DNA of 64,000 nucleotides from Zea mays (GCF_902167145.1 NC_050096.1:160145825-160209824), one strand, 5' to 3'; shown: positions 23,128 through 33,609, counted from the first letter of the stretch. The notes: a model not told the origin generated them from the letters alone. Numbers and translations: made by a program.

Positions 23128-24034
23128 AATTCACCGGACTGTCCGGTGTGCACCGGACTGTCCGGTGAACCACGGAGCAACGGCTACTTCCGCGCCAACG
23201 GTCACCTGCAAGCGCATTTAATGCGCGCTCTGCGCGCGCTGTCGGCAGGCGCGCCCATACCGATGCACCGGACAATGAACAGTTCATGTCCGGTGTACAC
23301 CGGACATCCAGGCGGGGCCACATGTCAGAGCTCCAACGGTCAGAATCCAACGGCAACGATGACGTGGCAGGGGGCACCGGACTGTCCGGTGTGCACCGGA
23401 CTGTCCGGTGCGCCATCGAACAGAGAGCTCCCAGCAACGGCCACATTTGGTGGTTGGGGCTATAAATACCCCAACCACCCCACCATTCATTGCATCCAAG
23501 TTTTCCAACTTCCAACCACTTACAAGAGCTAGGCATTCAATTCTAGACACATACAAAGAGATCAAATCCTCTCCAATTCCACTCAAGCCTTTAGTGACTA
23601 GCGAGAGAGATTTGCCGTGTTCTTTTGAGCTCTTGCGCTTGGATCGCATTCTTTCTTTCTCTTGTGCTCTTGTGATCAACACTCGATTGTAACCGAGGCA
23701 AGAGGCACCGATTGTGTGGTGGCCCTTGCGGGGAAGTTTTGTTCCCGGTTGATTGAGAAGAAGGAAAGCTCACTCGGTCCGAGGGACCGTTTGAGAGAGG
23801 GAAGGGTTGAAAGAGACCCGGCCTTTGTGGCCTCCTCAACGGGGAGTAGGTTTGCGAGAACCGAACCTCGGTAAAACAAATCCGCGTGTCACTCTCCTTA
23901 TTTGCTTGCGATTTGTTTTGCGCCCTCTCTCGCGGACTCGTTTATATTTCTAACGCTAACCCGGCTTGTAGTTGTGATTATTTTTCTAAATTTCAGTTTC
24001 GCCCTATTCACCCCCCCCCTCTAGGCGACTATCA
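22876..24034 (+). repeat. Sirevirus C 3' LTR, 5'-truncated (1,159 bp)
   Basis: The sequence equals 19293-20452 of the 5' LTR; its first 150 bp are gone. The differences I could find are C/T near 19434, T/C near 20061, and 10 versus 9 cytosines near the end. Confidence 0.92.
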
Positions 24035-24039
24035 GTATA

Positions 24040-24139
24040 ACTTATACACTAGAGCAAACTAGTTAGTCCAATTATTTGTGTTGGGCAATTCAACCACCAA
24101 AATCAATTAGGGACTAGGTGTAAGCCTAATTCCCTTTCA
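24040..24139 (-). repeat. Sirevirus B 5' LTR, remainder
   Basis: This matches 11394-11493 of the other B LTR and ends CCCTTTCA, followed by the CTTGG duplication. It is the part beyond the C insertion. Confidence 0.9.
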
Positions 24140-26241
24140 CTTGGCTATGCATCAAATGCGCATGGATATCGCGTTTTCAACAATACCACCGGTCTTGTTG
24201 AAATAGCGATAGACGTGACATTTGATGAGTCTAATGGCTCGCAAGGGCATATTTCTAATGGCACTGCAGGAAATGAAGAACCACCTTGTGAGGCCATAAA
24301 GAAGCTTGCAATAGGTGAGGTGAAGCCACAAGAAAAGGATGATGATGAAGGGAGAATTTGGATGACAAATAGGGTTGTTGATGGGAGTGCTAGAGTGGTT
24401 GGTGAAAATCCTTCCATCCAAGCAAACCCATCAACCTCAAGTCATCCAATTTTTGAAGAAGAGCTTCGACCACAAAATATGCCAACCATTGTGGAGAATG
24501 AGCAAGAAGAAGCTGCTAGTGAAGAAGAAGAAGCCGTTGAACAAGATGATCAAATTCAAAGACATTCTCGGGTGCCTCACCCTCGAGTGCACCAGGGCAT
24601 TCAGAGAGATCATCCTGTGGACAACATCCTGGGTAGCATCAGGAGAGGGGTAACAACTCGATCTCGTTTAGCGAATTTTTGTGAATTTTACTCGTTTGTC
24701 TCCTCTCTTGAACCCCTTAAGGTAGAGGAAGCACTAAGTGACCCAGACTGGATCATTGCTATGCAAGAAGAGTTTAACAACTTCACAAAAAATGAAGTTT
24801 GGTCCTTAGTAGCAAGACCCAAGCAAAACGTCATTGGAACTAAATGGGTCTTTCGCAACAAACAAGATGAAAATGGCTTGGTTACAAGAAACAAGGCACG
24901 ACTGGTTGCTCAGGGTTTCACTCAAGTGGAAGGACTTGATTTTGGTGAAACCTATGCACCAGTAGCAAGGTTAGAGTCCATAAGAATATTAATTGCCTAT
25001 GCTACTAACCATGATTTCAAATTGTATCAAATGGATGTCAAAAGTGCTTTCCTAAATGGACCACTGCAAGAGTTGGTCTATGTGGAGCAACCACCGGGCT
25101 TTGAAGATCCTAAGAAGCCAAACCATGTCTACCTTCTTCACAAAGCGCTCTATGGGCTTAAACAAGCTCCTAGAGCATGGTATGAATGTCTTAAAGATTT
25201 CTTGCTTAAAATGGTTTTGAAATAGGAAAAGTAGACTCTACTTTATTTACTCGTAAAGTTGACAATCAATTATTTGTTTGTCAAATATATGTCGACGACA
25301 TTATATTTGGCAGTACTGATGAAACTTTCTGTGAGGAATTTAGTAGGGTTATGACAAATAGGTTTGAGATGTCCATGATGGGTGAGCTCAAGTACTTCCT
25401 GGATTTTCAAGTTAAACAACTCAAGGAAGGAACCTTTCTGTGCCAAACCAAGTACACACAAGACATGCTCAAAAAGTTTGGCATGGAAAAGGCAAAGCAC
25501 GCCAAGACACCAATGGCTTCAATTGGTCATCTCGACTTAAATGAAGAAGGTAAAACTGTAGATCAAAAGCTTTATAGATCAATGATAGGATCTCTACTGT
25601 ATTTATGTGCATCTAGGCCAGATATCATGCTTAGTGTGTGCATGTGTGCCCGTTTTCAAGCTAACCCAAAAGAGTGTCACTTAGTGGCCGTTAAGAGAAT
25701 TTTGAGATATCTAGTTCACACCCAAAATCTAGGTCTCTAGTATCCTAAGGGCTCCTTTTTCGATTTATTTGGCTACTCTGATTCAGACTATGCCGGTTGT
25801 AAAGTAGATCGAAAAAGCACCTCGGGGACTTGCCAATTCCTTGGATGGTCCCTGGTGTCTTGGAGCTCTAAGAAGCAAAACTGTGTTGCACTTTCCACTG
25901 CCGAGGCCGAATACATAGCAGCTGGTGCTTGTTGTGCTCAGTTGCTATGGATGAAGCAAACCTTGAGAGATTTTGGCTGTGATTTTAAAAGAATCCCACT
26001 ACTATGTGACAATGAGAGCGCTATTAAACTAGCCAACAATCACGTGCAACACTCTAGAACCAAACACATTGACATAAGACACCATTTTCTGAGGGACCAC
26101 GAAGCAAAAGGAGATATCGAATTATGTCATGTAAACACAGAAAATCAACTAGCCGATATCTTCACAAAACCCCTCGATGAGACTAGATTTTGCTTTCTTA
26201 GGAGTGAATTAAATATCTTGGATTCTCGTAACTTAACTTGA
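24140..26241 (+). pseudogene. pol: Sirevirus A pol, second part: integrase end, RT, RNase H (broken)
   Basis: The reading of the integrase C-terminus resumes after the CTTGG duplication. An acidic linker is followed by the RT core: [29 protein letters not shown] and [13 protein letters not shown] one-base loss in an A run near 25208-25211 shifts the frame. The active-site YVDD lies at 25288-25299 in the new frame. RNase H follows, and a TAG at 25738-25740 stands where homologues have tryptophan. The frame then continues through [29 protein letters not shown] and QLADIFTKPL to the stop at 26241. With the breaks upstream, no full Pol can be made from this copy. Confidence 0.9.
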
Positions 26242-27062
26242 AAACGGACACACAGAGTGTTTGATTCACTATTTTTGTTTGATAGTTTTAAAGCTTTGTG
26301 ATGATCATTCAAAACTTGGTGGAAATGTTAAAATTCAAATGAATTTTAGTGCTAAAACTTTTTAAAATTTTCACTCGAAGCTCAACTGGCTTGGCCAGCT
26401 GAACTTTCTAGTTCAGCTGGAGGAGGCCAGCTGAACTTCAGCTCAACTGCTTTTAACCAGAAATAACCAGGACTTTCCTGGCCAAAACCGGTTGAAACGG
26501 TATTGGGGACCGGTTGAACCGGTCTGGTTCTGGCCGGTCAACCTGTAGTTTTCTGTCTGCGCAGTTTTTTGCAGACCGTGTCAGCACTTTTCAGACCACT
26601 TTTTCAGGCCGCGCAGCAGCTTTTGCAGCTGTCAGGTCACGTCTGTGCAGCACTTTTTGACTTTTGTGGCTTTTGGAATCTGCAGCTTTATTTAATGTCA
26701 TGTCAAGTCATCTCAGTGTCTTTTCAGTCACTTTTTGGAGCACCTTTTCAGAAACTTGTGCAACACCTTTTCAGCTTTTACTTTTTAAAGAATCTGCTTT
26801 TACTTTTCAGATGCGTCAGAAATTTTTTTAGCGTTTTCCTTCTGACCGATTCTAGTCCTCTGACCGCACTGCTCAGATGCGGTTGAACCGGCCCTGGGTG
26901 GACGGTTGAACCGGTCCTAGGGGACCAGCTCAACTGCCTATTTATATGACGCCCCCCTCTCTTCCCTCACTCCAACCATTCAAGACTTAGTCTCTCAGCA
27001 TTGTTTTGAGCCTCCTCACTCACTCACCTCAACCGGTTCAAAGTTCCAAAGCCTCTCCAAAC
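26242..27062 (+). promoter_or_regulatory. Non-coding block before ORF3 with LTR-like motifs and a TATA-like box
   Basis: After pol, about 120 bp of plain sequence is followed (26380-26935) by repeats of CAGCTGAAC, CAGCTCAACTG, GGTTGAACCGG and CAGACC, the same motif types as in the A LTR upstream region. At 26938-26948 stands CTATTTATATG, then a C/T-rich leader, and the ORF3 ATG about 115 bp later. The order (motif cluster, TATA-like box, CT-rich leader) copies the LTR promoter layout. I infer an internal promoter for ORF3; nothing here proves transcription. Confidence 0.45.
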
Positions 27063-29051
27063 ATGGTGCGTCGCCGCAACCCATCCGTGATTGAGTTCAG
27101 CAGCGACTCGGATGAGATTCAGGAGGAATCTCCTGTTCCCTCTCCTCCGCCTCGTCATTCCCTCTCTAAGAGAGGACGCGGCTCTGGTAGGATGGAAGGA
27201 GAGGGTTCTTCCATGCCCTCGCAGCCGGCTCGCGGGAGGCGCCAAAAAGTTGGCGCCACTCGACCTCGTCGCAGCACTTCTTCCTCTGGATATGCTCCTT
27301 GCCAGGAGGAGGATGGGGCATTCGACGACCTCATTGATCTTCCGGCGCCTGATGCACTCTACATCACCGGTCTGCACATGCATCCGGCGAATGTTACCCG
27401 CGGACCAAATGAACCTCCCGTCGACTTCTCTCTGAAGGGAGTGGACACCCTTCAGCGCCTGAGGTTCACTAATCCTTCTCTCACTCCTCGTCATCCTAGT
27501 GTCCAGGACCCTCGGTTCTGGAATCTTTTCTAGGCTGATTTCTACAATTGTGTCATTTTATCCAAGAAACACCCAGTCGTCAGGCATAGGTTTATAGACT
27601 GGGAAGGATGTGAGAACATGGGAGATGCTGATATGATGTCAGCTCTCCGCAACTTGGAGAGAAAGGGGTTAAAAAATATTATGACCATGGAATACCCCTG
27701 GAACGACGAGGTGGTAGCTCAGTTTTATGCCACCCTCTGGATCAAGAAAGTAGATGAGGAAGCCGATGGGTATGATTACCCTGTCATGTATTTCTTCATC
27801 CAGGGGAACTGGCACAAAGTCAGTTACCGTCGTTTTGCCCATATTCTGGGCTTCTCTGATGCTGATATTCAGGGCAGCAACATGCGAGTCCATGACATTA
27901 AGCTGCCCATGCGGGAAGAGACTGAATTTATTCATGTATCTATGGATCGGGAGTTCTGGACGACCGCTAACATGCATAGGTACTACAGGTACCTTAACTC
28001 TTTGTCCAGGATGACCGTTCTCCCGAAGGGCAGGAATCAAATGAACGTCCTTGGGGAGAGTCGGGTCTTCCTTCTCCTCCTTTCTCCCAACAGTCTCGCC
28101 CACATTAATGTGTTTGACATGATCTGGGAAGAGATCATCCATGCTTCCTTGTCTCCTCTCAAAGGGTGTCTTCATGCACCCTTTATCATGAAGATGATCG
28201 AAGTGGTCATCCAGACTCACTTCGAAAAACTTGTCAAACACTCCTGCTACGTACCCTACTGGGTTGATTCTTCCAACCCAGCTGCTCGTACGAAGCGGGC
28301 TCCCTCAGGGTCTGGAGGCCCTGCCTCCTCTGATGAGCCACCTCCTCAGCCTCCTCATCACCCATCCTCCTCTCGCGCCGCTGCTGCCTCGCGTCCGATG
28401 GACCGCAGCGGGAGAGGAAGTGGTCCAGGCCAGGGTCAGGGCCGAGGCCAGGGACTTTTCATTCGTCTGGCCAAGGGCCTTCTTGGCGTCTTCGCCATGT
28501 GCCGCACTCGGGCGGTCGAGGAGTCTGTGCGCCGTTGCAGGACCGACCGACTGCATGAGGATCTTCGTCGTTATGCAGCCGAGACTGGTCATCCTCTCCC
28601 TCCTGGGTCCCCTCCACCTCCAGCCCCTACCTTCCCCGCAGACCTTAATGAGTGGCACCAACAGGAGTTTGGTGTGCCATTCATTACCCCGGAGGATGAG
28701 GTCGAGGACTATGATGACCCTTTCTACACCTCAGACCCTCCTCATCCTCCTCCCTACTCGGGTCACGGACCCACTCCTGGTGACCCTAGGCCGTCCGGCT
28801 CTGGTCACTATCCTCCTTCTCCCTACCCGGGTCCGGGACCCATTCCTGGTGACCCACGGCCTTTCGGCTCTGGTTACCATCACCACCCTCCTCCTCCACC
28901 TCCTCCTCATCATCGTACATCTTCGGCATCCGTTTTTTCTGCGGGTGATGAGCCCCCTAGGGACTCCTCACTCGAGGAAGACATGATGAGGACTTTCTTC
29001 CCCGAGTACACATCATATCCTCCGTCCTATCCTCCTCCTGGAGGATATTGA
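27063..29051 (+). pseudogene. Sirevirus A third ORF (663 codons), interrupted by one stop codon
   Basis: The frame starts at ATG 27063 and stays open to 29051 except for a single in-frame TAG at 27531-27533. The first part is basic and serine-rich. The middle, after the stop, includes QFYATLWI, FFIQGNWHKVSYRRFAHILG and a hydrophobic VFLLLL segment. It resembles the plant family often annotated as 'putative plant transposon protein' (Pfam PF20167), which begins with FYA-type and RG(K/N)...S...I/L motifs. The C-terminus is proline/glycine/histidine-rich with two repeats around PGDPRPSGSG and PGDPRPFGSG. I see no signal peptide, no clear transmembrane helix and no coiled coil, so an envelope label, common for this position in Sireviruses, is not supported. 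Function unknown. Confidence 0.7.
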
Positions 29052-29096
29052 TTCATGTGTCCTCTTCTCCCTCTCTCTTTGTTTTTGGTACTTGTT

Positions 29097-29113
29097 GCCA
29101 AAAAGGGGGAGAA
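29097..29113 (+). other. Upstream polypurine tract
   Basis: CCAAAAAGGGGGAGAAA just after ORF3. Multiple polypurine tracts ahead of the 3' LTR are a described Sirevirus feature; the one at the LTR border is the expected primer. Confidence 0.55.
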
Positions 29114-29300
29114 AATCCAAAAAATCTAGTCATTCTGTTTGTGGTTCTTTCAGTTATGTATTTCTTTTTTTATTATTGTTTTTTGGTTTTGGCCACTGTT
29201 GTGGCTTGTATCCTCTTATCATTGTATGAAATAAAACGGTTGGGTTATTATTCAATGTGATGATGGTCTTCTGGCCATCATCTTTTGTCCCATCAGTTTG

Positions 29301-29396
29301 TAATGATTGCTTTGCTATGAAGTAAAAATGATGTGTAATTAGAGATGACTATCTCTAAATACACATCATTTTTACTTCATAGCAAAGCAATCATTA
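29301..29396. repeat. Near-perfect 46-bp hairpin with a 4-nt loop
   Basis: The left arm 29301-29346 starts TAATGATTGCTTTGC and the right arm 29351-29396 ends GCAAAGCAATCATTA. The arms pair at 45 of 46 positions by my reading, with loop GACT. It sits between ORF3 and the 3' LTR. It has no TSD or TIR hallmarks of a known MITE. It could be an inverted duplication made during reverse transcription, or a functional RNA structure. Confidence 0.88.
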
Positions 29397-29627
29397 ATAT
29401 GCATCACAACTCCTGTTATGACACTCTTGCACCCCTCGGATGGTTGTATTTAGTATGGTTTTTGTCACTATCTCTAAATGTGTTGCTCACATGACATATT
29501 ATGTCAAAACATTGGATTCGCAATCGAGCACACATTTAGGGGGAGCCATCTACATAAAATCATTCAAAAGAAATTTTCTATTTCAAATGTTTATCTTTTT
29601 GACCTTAATTGTTTTGGTATCAATCAC

Positions 29628-29641
29628 CAAAAGGGGGAGAT
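29628..29641 (+). other. Polypurine tract of Sirevirus A at the 3' LTR border
   Basis: AAAAGGGGGAGAT immediately precedes the TG of the 3' LTR. Confidence 0.85.
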
Positions 29642-31307
29642 TGTAAGTGCAATCAACCCCAAGTGAGGGTTTTGGTGATTTAATGACAAAACAAATAAGG
29701 GTACTAATAGTTTTTGTTCCCAATGTATGATTAGAAAGAAACAGGAACTTAAGGAAGCACCAAGGACTTCATGCAACGGACGTATAAAATTTTATGTAAA
29801 ATCTTGTGTTGCATGATGTAATTCTTCCTTATTCTTTTCCGCACAGGTAAAGGTGTTTGCTATAGCTCAAGTCCCCAAATTCAAAAGCTATTTTTGAAAA
29901 CCAAAAATCACTTTAACATTATTTGGTTGACCATGGTTAGGTTTGAGAAACCTAGAGTGTTCTTGCTGAAAAGCAGCTGAACTTCTTCAACTGCAGCTGA
30001 ACTTAACTTCAGCTGAGTTGAGCTTCTTCAGCTGCAGCTGAGCTTTTCAGCTGAGCTGGACTTCAGCTGAGTTGAGCTTTCAACTCCAGCTGAACTTCAA
30101 CTTCAGCTGTGGACCTCTTTGACCATACACCAGTTGAACTTGCCCCCGGGCAGCTGAGCTGGGGTTTTCTCTCCTAAACTCTCTGGTCTAAACTTGCTGA
30201 ACTGGTCCTGGGGGGCAGTTCAACTGGTCTCTGACCCCTCTGACTTCTGACCTGCAGTCTGCCAGTCATACTGGCAGTCAGGCCACCAGGGTTGTCAGGG
30301 GGCGGTTCAACCGGTCCTGTCATGTCTGACCAGCCTGCAGGTCAGTCTGCTAGTCAGTCTGGCAGTCAGACTGGCAGACAGTCTGCTGACCTGTCAGGGG
30401 GCGGTTCAACCGCCCTAGGGGCGGCTCAACTGGTTTTCTGCGGGGTTTCTGGTCAAACGGCTAGTTTTTGAGCCGTGACTATAAATAGAACCCTCTCTCT
30501 CCCTTCTTCAATGCAGCTGGACACTTACACTTTTATTGCTCACCTAACTTGAGACAAAGCACTCATTTCTCCCATCTCTCTCACACTTAAATCTTCCTCA
30601 AGATTCAACCTTGTTGGAGGAGCTCTTGGGTGTGAGGTTTGTGCTTGTGCTCACGATTTGGCTTTCCTCTCCCATCTCTCTTTTAAAAGACTTGAGCTTG
30701 TGCAAACCCCTCTTGTGCTTTCTTGGTGTTCTTGAAACCCTAGGCATCAAGATCTTTTGAGGTTGCTTGGGAGTCTCCAAATTTGTGGAAGACCCCAAGA
30801 AGTTTGTATCACCTGCTCTTTGAGCTGAGATAAGAAGAGATTGCCTTGACCTTTGTGGTCGGCTTTTGGAGCATTAGGGTTGAAAAAGACCCGGCCTTTG
30901 TGGGCTCCTCAACGGGGAGTAGGACACCTTTGTGGTGTGGCCGAACCTCGGATTAAATCTTGTGTCTTGTATTCTTGCTTGTCTTTAACTTAAGATATTT
31001 TTACTTGCAAGATTGACATATAGATTTTTCCGTAGAGTATATCTAGAAGTGAAATAGCCTTTACATATTCATCTTTTCATCCTAACTTAGCTATACCTCA
31101 CTTCTCAAAAGAACTCGCGAAATACTTTTTCAAGTAGATTTCAGTCTAAAGTTTATAAAATAGTTGGATTGGTTCAAAGTGGTTCAACTTGCGCACGTAG
31201 CTGTTGAACCGGCCTGCACCAGTCGAACTGTGTATTTAACAATCTTTCGAAGTTTGTTTTGAAAATTTTCAGATTATCCTATTCACCCCCCCTCTAGGCT
31301 ACTTTCA
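29642..31307 (+). repeat. Sirevirus A 3' LTR (1,666 bp)
   Basis: It is colinear with 4760-6431, with scattered substitutions (denser between about 30110 and 30290) and a shorter C run at the end. It closes CTACTTTCA and is followed by the CTAAT duplication (31308-31312). Confidence 0.93.
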
Positions 31308-32100
31308 CTAATAATCTAGAATTAACTCATATTTTGAAGATTATAAAGCTGCTATAAAATTGTCCTAAAATAATTAACAACACTTTTTAGAAAGCTAATA
31401 AAACAAAAATCAATTCATTTGGACCTAAAATAGTCTCGGCGTGGTCGGAGAGGCACCGGAGGAGCCTGATCATGGGCGACGGTGGTGCGATTGCGATGGC
31501 GGTTGCGTGCAGAGGGCTGGGGAACACGGGAGGGAGTACGCGGGCGTGGAATAGATAGCAGGGGCTCGGGCGCACTTATAGAAGAGAAAGGGGGAACATC
31601 AAGCTCCAAATTGCCGCACATACGAAGAATTGATGCTCCGGCAGACCTTCCATCCATGGCGCACGAGAAAGAAAAGAAATACGCCTCAGAAGGAAAGGGG
31701 GAGGGCGCCGGGTCATAGGAAAAGGGAAAGGGGAGATCATCGCCTGCTCTAGTTGGCAACGAATCGATGAGGGCGGTCGTGGCGAGGGCGGCACAGCGCG
31801 GCGTCGAGCGAAGCAAGTGCAGGCAGCCGAGGAATAAGTGCTAGGCGACTGACAGGTTGGGCGCGGTCGTCAGAGAAAGGGGAAAAGAAAAGGAGAGGGC
31901 GCGGTCTGATGGGCTGCTTGGGTCGAAATTGGCCACGGGCCGACTGGGGGAGAATTTCTTTTCCTTTTACTTTTCTTTTTCTCTCATTTTCTTTGGAGAG
32001 ATAAACACTAAAAGGGAAATGACCTTAACCATTTTCTATAATCGATTTTGGTGCTTGATCGATTTTGGTGCTTGACGATCATTACAAATCTTATGGCTAA
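31308..32100 (-). mobile_element. LTR-like fragment, part 2 (continues 3333-4759)
   Basis: This is the sequence flanking Sirevirus A on the right. It has GC-rich stretches (31430-31930) like the central part of Gypsy LTRs and no motif-bearing ORF. It would be the 5' half of the same minus-strand LTR that hosts A. The right end is not defined. Confidence 0.33.
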
Positions 32101-32612
32101 CTAGTTTGCCTAGTTGATTATTTCTAAGGCAAATTCACGCGTACAAAAAATTAAAATAAGATATGTCTATAATATAGATATTTACGTATAAAGAATGAGA
32201 TATAAAGAACACCAGTAAAGATGAAGTAGATATAAAAGAGAGATGACATCATAAAGGACAGATATAGAGGATGTTGTTCGAGACAGTATTTTAACCAAAG
32301 CAAAACGAGAAGAAATTTCGGTCTACTCTGACACTTGATATATATATAGGGAAGAGGTAATGGAAGCCCTGGGCTTCCCTTACTAATGGAAGCCCCAGCC
32401 AGGACGCGGTCGACCCAGCACCCACGTGATTGCGTCAGCCATGCAGTCGATAGCCAAGAATCCAGGACGATAAGCGTAAGGCAATATACGAATACATATA
32501 TATATGGATAAAGATGCGTAAATAATGCATAAAGGAATCTTTTGACGCTCGAATCATGTGAAATGAATATGACACTGTGGACAGCGTTTACGACTGCATA
32601 ATGACATATACT

Positions 32613-33357
32613 TGACAGCATAAATCATGCAGTATGTGGTTCTGGTTCTGGCTCGGGCGGATTTCAGCATAAACCGTGAGCTAAAACAGCGTAAACAAGT
32701 ATGAAATTTAGCGTAAATCCTATATCTGTTTTGTAATAGCATACGGAGCCTAAAATTATGGCGTGAAAATCGCGTGCAGCTGATCGTGTGCGGGTCCTGG
32801 CTCGGGTCGATTCCAACGTAAAACGTGAGCTAAAAAAGCATAAATGAGTACGAAATTTAGCGTAAATCATATATTTGTTTTGTAACAGCAAATGAAGCCC
32901 AAAATTACGACGTGAAAATCGCGTGCAGCCGATCGTGCGCGGGTTCTAGCTCGGGCGGATTCCAGAGTAAAACGCGAGCTAAAACAACGTAAATGAATAC
33001 GAAATTTAGCGTAAATCCAATATCTATTTTGTAACAGCAAACGGGGCCCAAAATTACGGCGTGAAAATCGCGTGCAGTCGATCGTGCTAGGGTTCTGGCT
33101 CGGGTGGATTTAACCATAAAACGTGAACCAAAATAGCGTAAATGAATACGAAATTTACGTAAATTATAGACCTGTTTCGTAACAGCGAATGGGGCCCGAA
33201 AATTACGGCGTGAAAATTGCGCACGTTCGATCGTGCACGGATTCTGGCTCGATCAAATTTCAACGTAAAACGTTAACCAAAACAACGTAAATGAGTACAA
33301 ATTTTAGCGTACATCATCAATTTATTTCGTAACGACGAATAGGGCCTAAATTACGGC
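32613..33357. repeat. Tandem array of a 149-bp unit, about 5 copies
   Basis: The landmark CGTGAAAA stands at 32762, 32911, 33060 and 33209, an exact 149-bp period. Each unit holds GCGTGCAG, GATCGTG, TGGCTCGG, CGTAAAACGTGAGC and AAATTTAGCGTAAAT. Copies differ by scattered substitutions. The first copy is partial or more diverged, and the array ends at ATTACGGCG (33357). Confidence 0.88.
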
Positions 33358-33609
33358 GAGGCGCGGGTCGAACTCCTCCAGGCAGCGAGTGATGCAGGTG
33401 GGCACGTTCTCCGACAACATGATGACGACGAGGATGTCCCTGAGCGCCGCCGACTTCTTGACGCGCTTGAGCAGCTTGTACCCAGTCATCCCAGGCACCA
33501 CCGGCTTCCTGCTGTTGTTGGCCTTTGGCGCAGGAGACGGCGTCACAGACGCTGGAGCGGCAGCGGCGGTGGCCATCGCAGAGACGGACAGGACAAACGT
33601 TGTTGCCAT
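33346..33609 (-). pseudogene. Fragment of a type-A response regulator (cytokinin signalling) receiver domain
   Basis: On the minus strand (33520 to 33369) the translation holds [20 protein letters not shown], then [20 protein letters not shown]. Plant type-A response regulators have (M)PGMTGY(E/D)LLKK(I/V)K(E)SS.LR(E/D)(I/V)PVVIMSSEN(I/V)P.RI.RCLEEGAE. The phospho-accepting aspartate lies just upstream of PGMTGY in the family and is absent here, replaced by an alanine/proline-rich leader. The conserved Ser-Ser before EN reads Leu-Ser, and the reading departs from the family after LEEF. It is therefore a short captured and altered piece, not a working regulator. The frame is open from an ATG at 33609 but carries no complete domain. 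Confidence 0.75.

Larger units (their letters stand above)
19143..24034 (+). mobile_element. Sirevirus C: young element with gag only; pol and the 3' LTR start deleted
   Basis: The 4.9-kb element has a full 5' LTR, a PBS, and gag, then jumps at 22876-22880 directly into the 3' LTR. Pol, the polypurine tract and the first 150 bp of the 3' LTR are missing. The shared bases ATTCA at the join mark a microhomology deletion. The intact GTATA duplication shows that the deletion came after insertion. The two LTRs differ, as I read them, at two bases plus the length of a C run over about 1,160 bp, making C the youngest element here, in line with its innermost position. Confidence 0.93.
10188..24139 (-). 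mobile_element. Sirevirus B: minus-strand copia element inserted in A and itself split by C
   Basis: On the plus strand it begins TGATAGTCGCC (reverse complement of an LTR end) and finishes CCCTTTCA. Order read left to right: 3' LTR, polypurine tract, pol, gag, damaged PBS, 5' LTR. Without the C insertion it is about 9.05 kb. Gag has two nonsense codons, the RNase H region has a deletion, and the PBS/LTR junction has lost seven bases, so it is not autonomous. Its LTRs are of the CACCGGAC-palindrome type, closely related to C. Confidence 0.93.
4760..31307 (+). mobile_element. Sirevirus A: near-complete Ty1/copia retrotransposon with a third ORF, split by nested insertions
   Basis: The element runs from LTR to LTR with TG...CA ends and the CTAAT duplication. 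Order: 5' LTR, PBS, gag, pol (PR, integrase, RT, RNase H), a long non-coding block, a third ORF, polypurine tracts, 3' LTR. Subtracting the 13.95-kb B insertion and one duplicated CTTGG leaves about 12.6 kb, large for copia but usual for Sireviruses. The gag frame is open. Pol carries two frameshifts and a nonsense codon besides the insertion, so this copy is not autonomous. The LTRs differ by what I read as a few percent. The LTR lacks the CACCGGAC palindrome of B and C and uses other palindromes (CAGCTG and GGTTCAACCGG types), so A belongs to a different Sirevirus family. Confidence 0.93.

Noticed and set aside
27063..29051. Envelope gene of Sirevirus A
   Set aside because: No signal peptide, no convincing transmembrane helix, no coiled coil; the centre resembles a plant transposon-protein domain instead.
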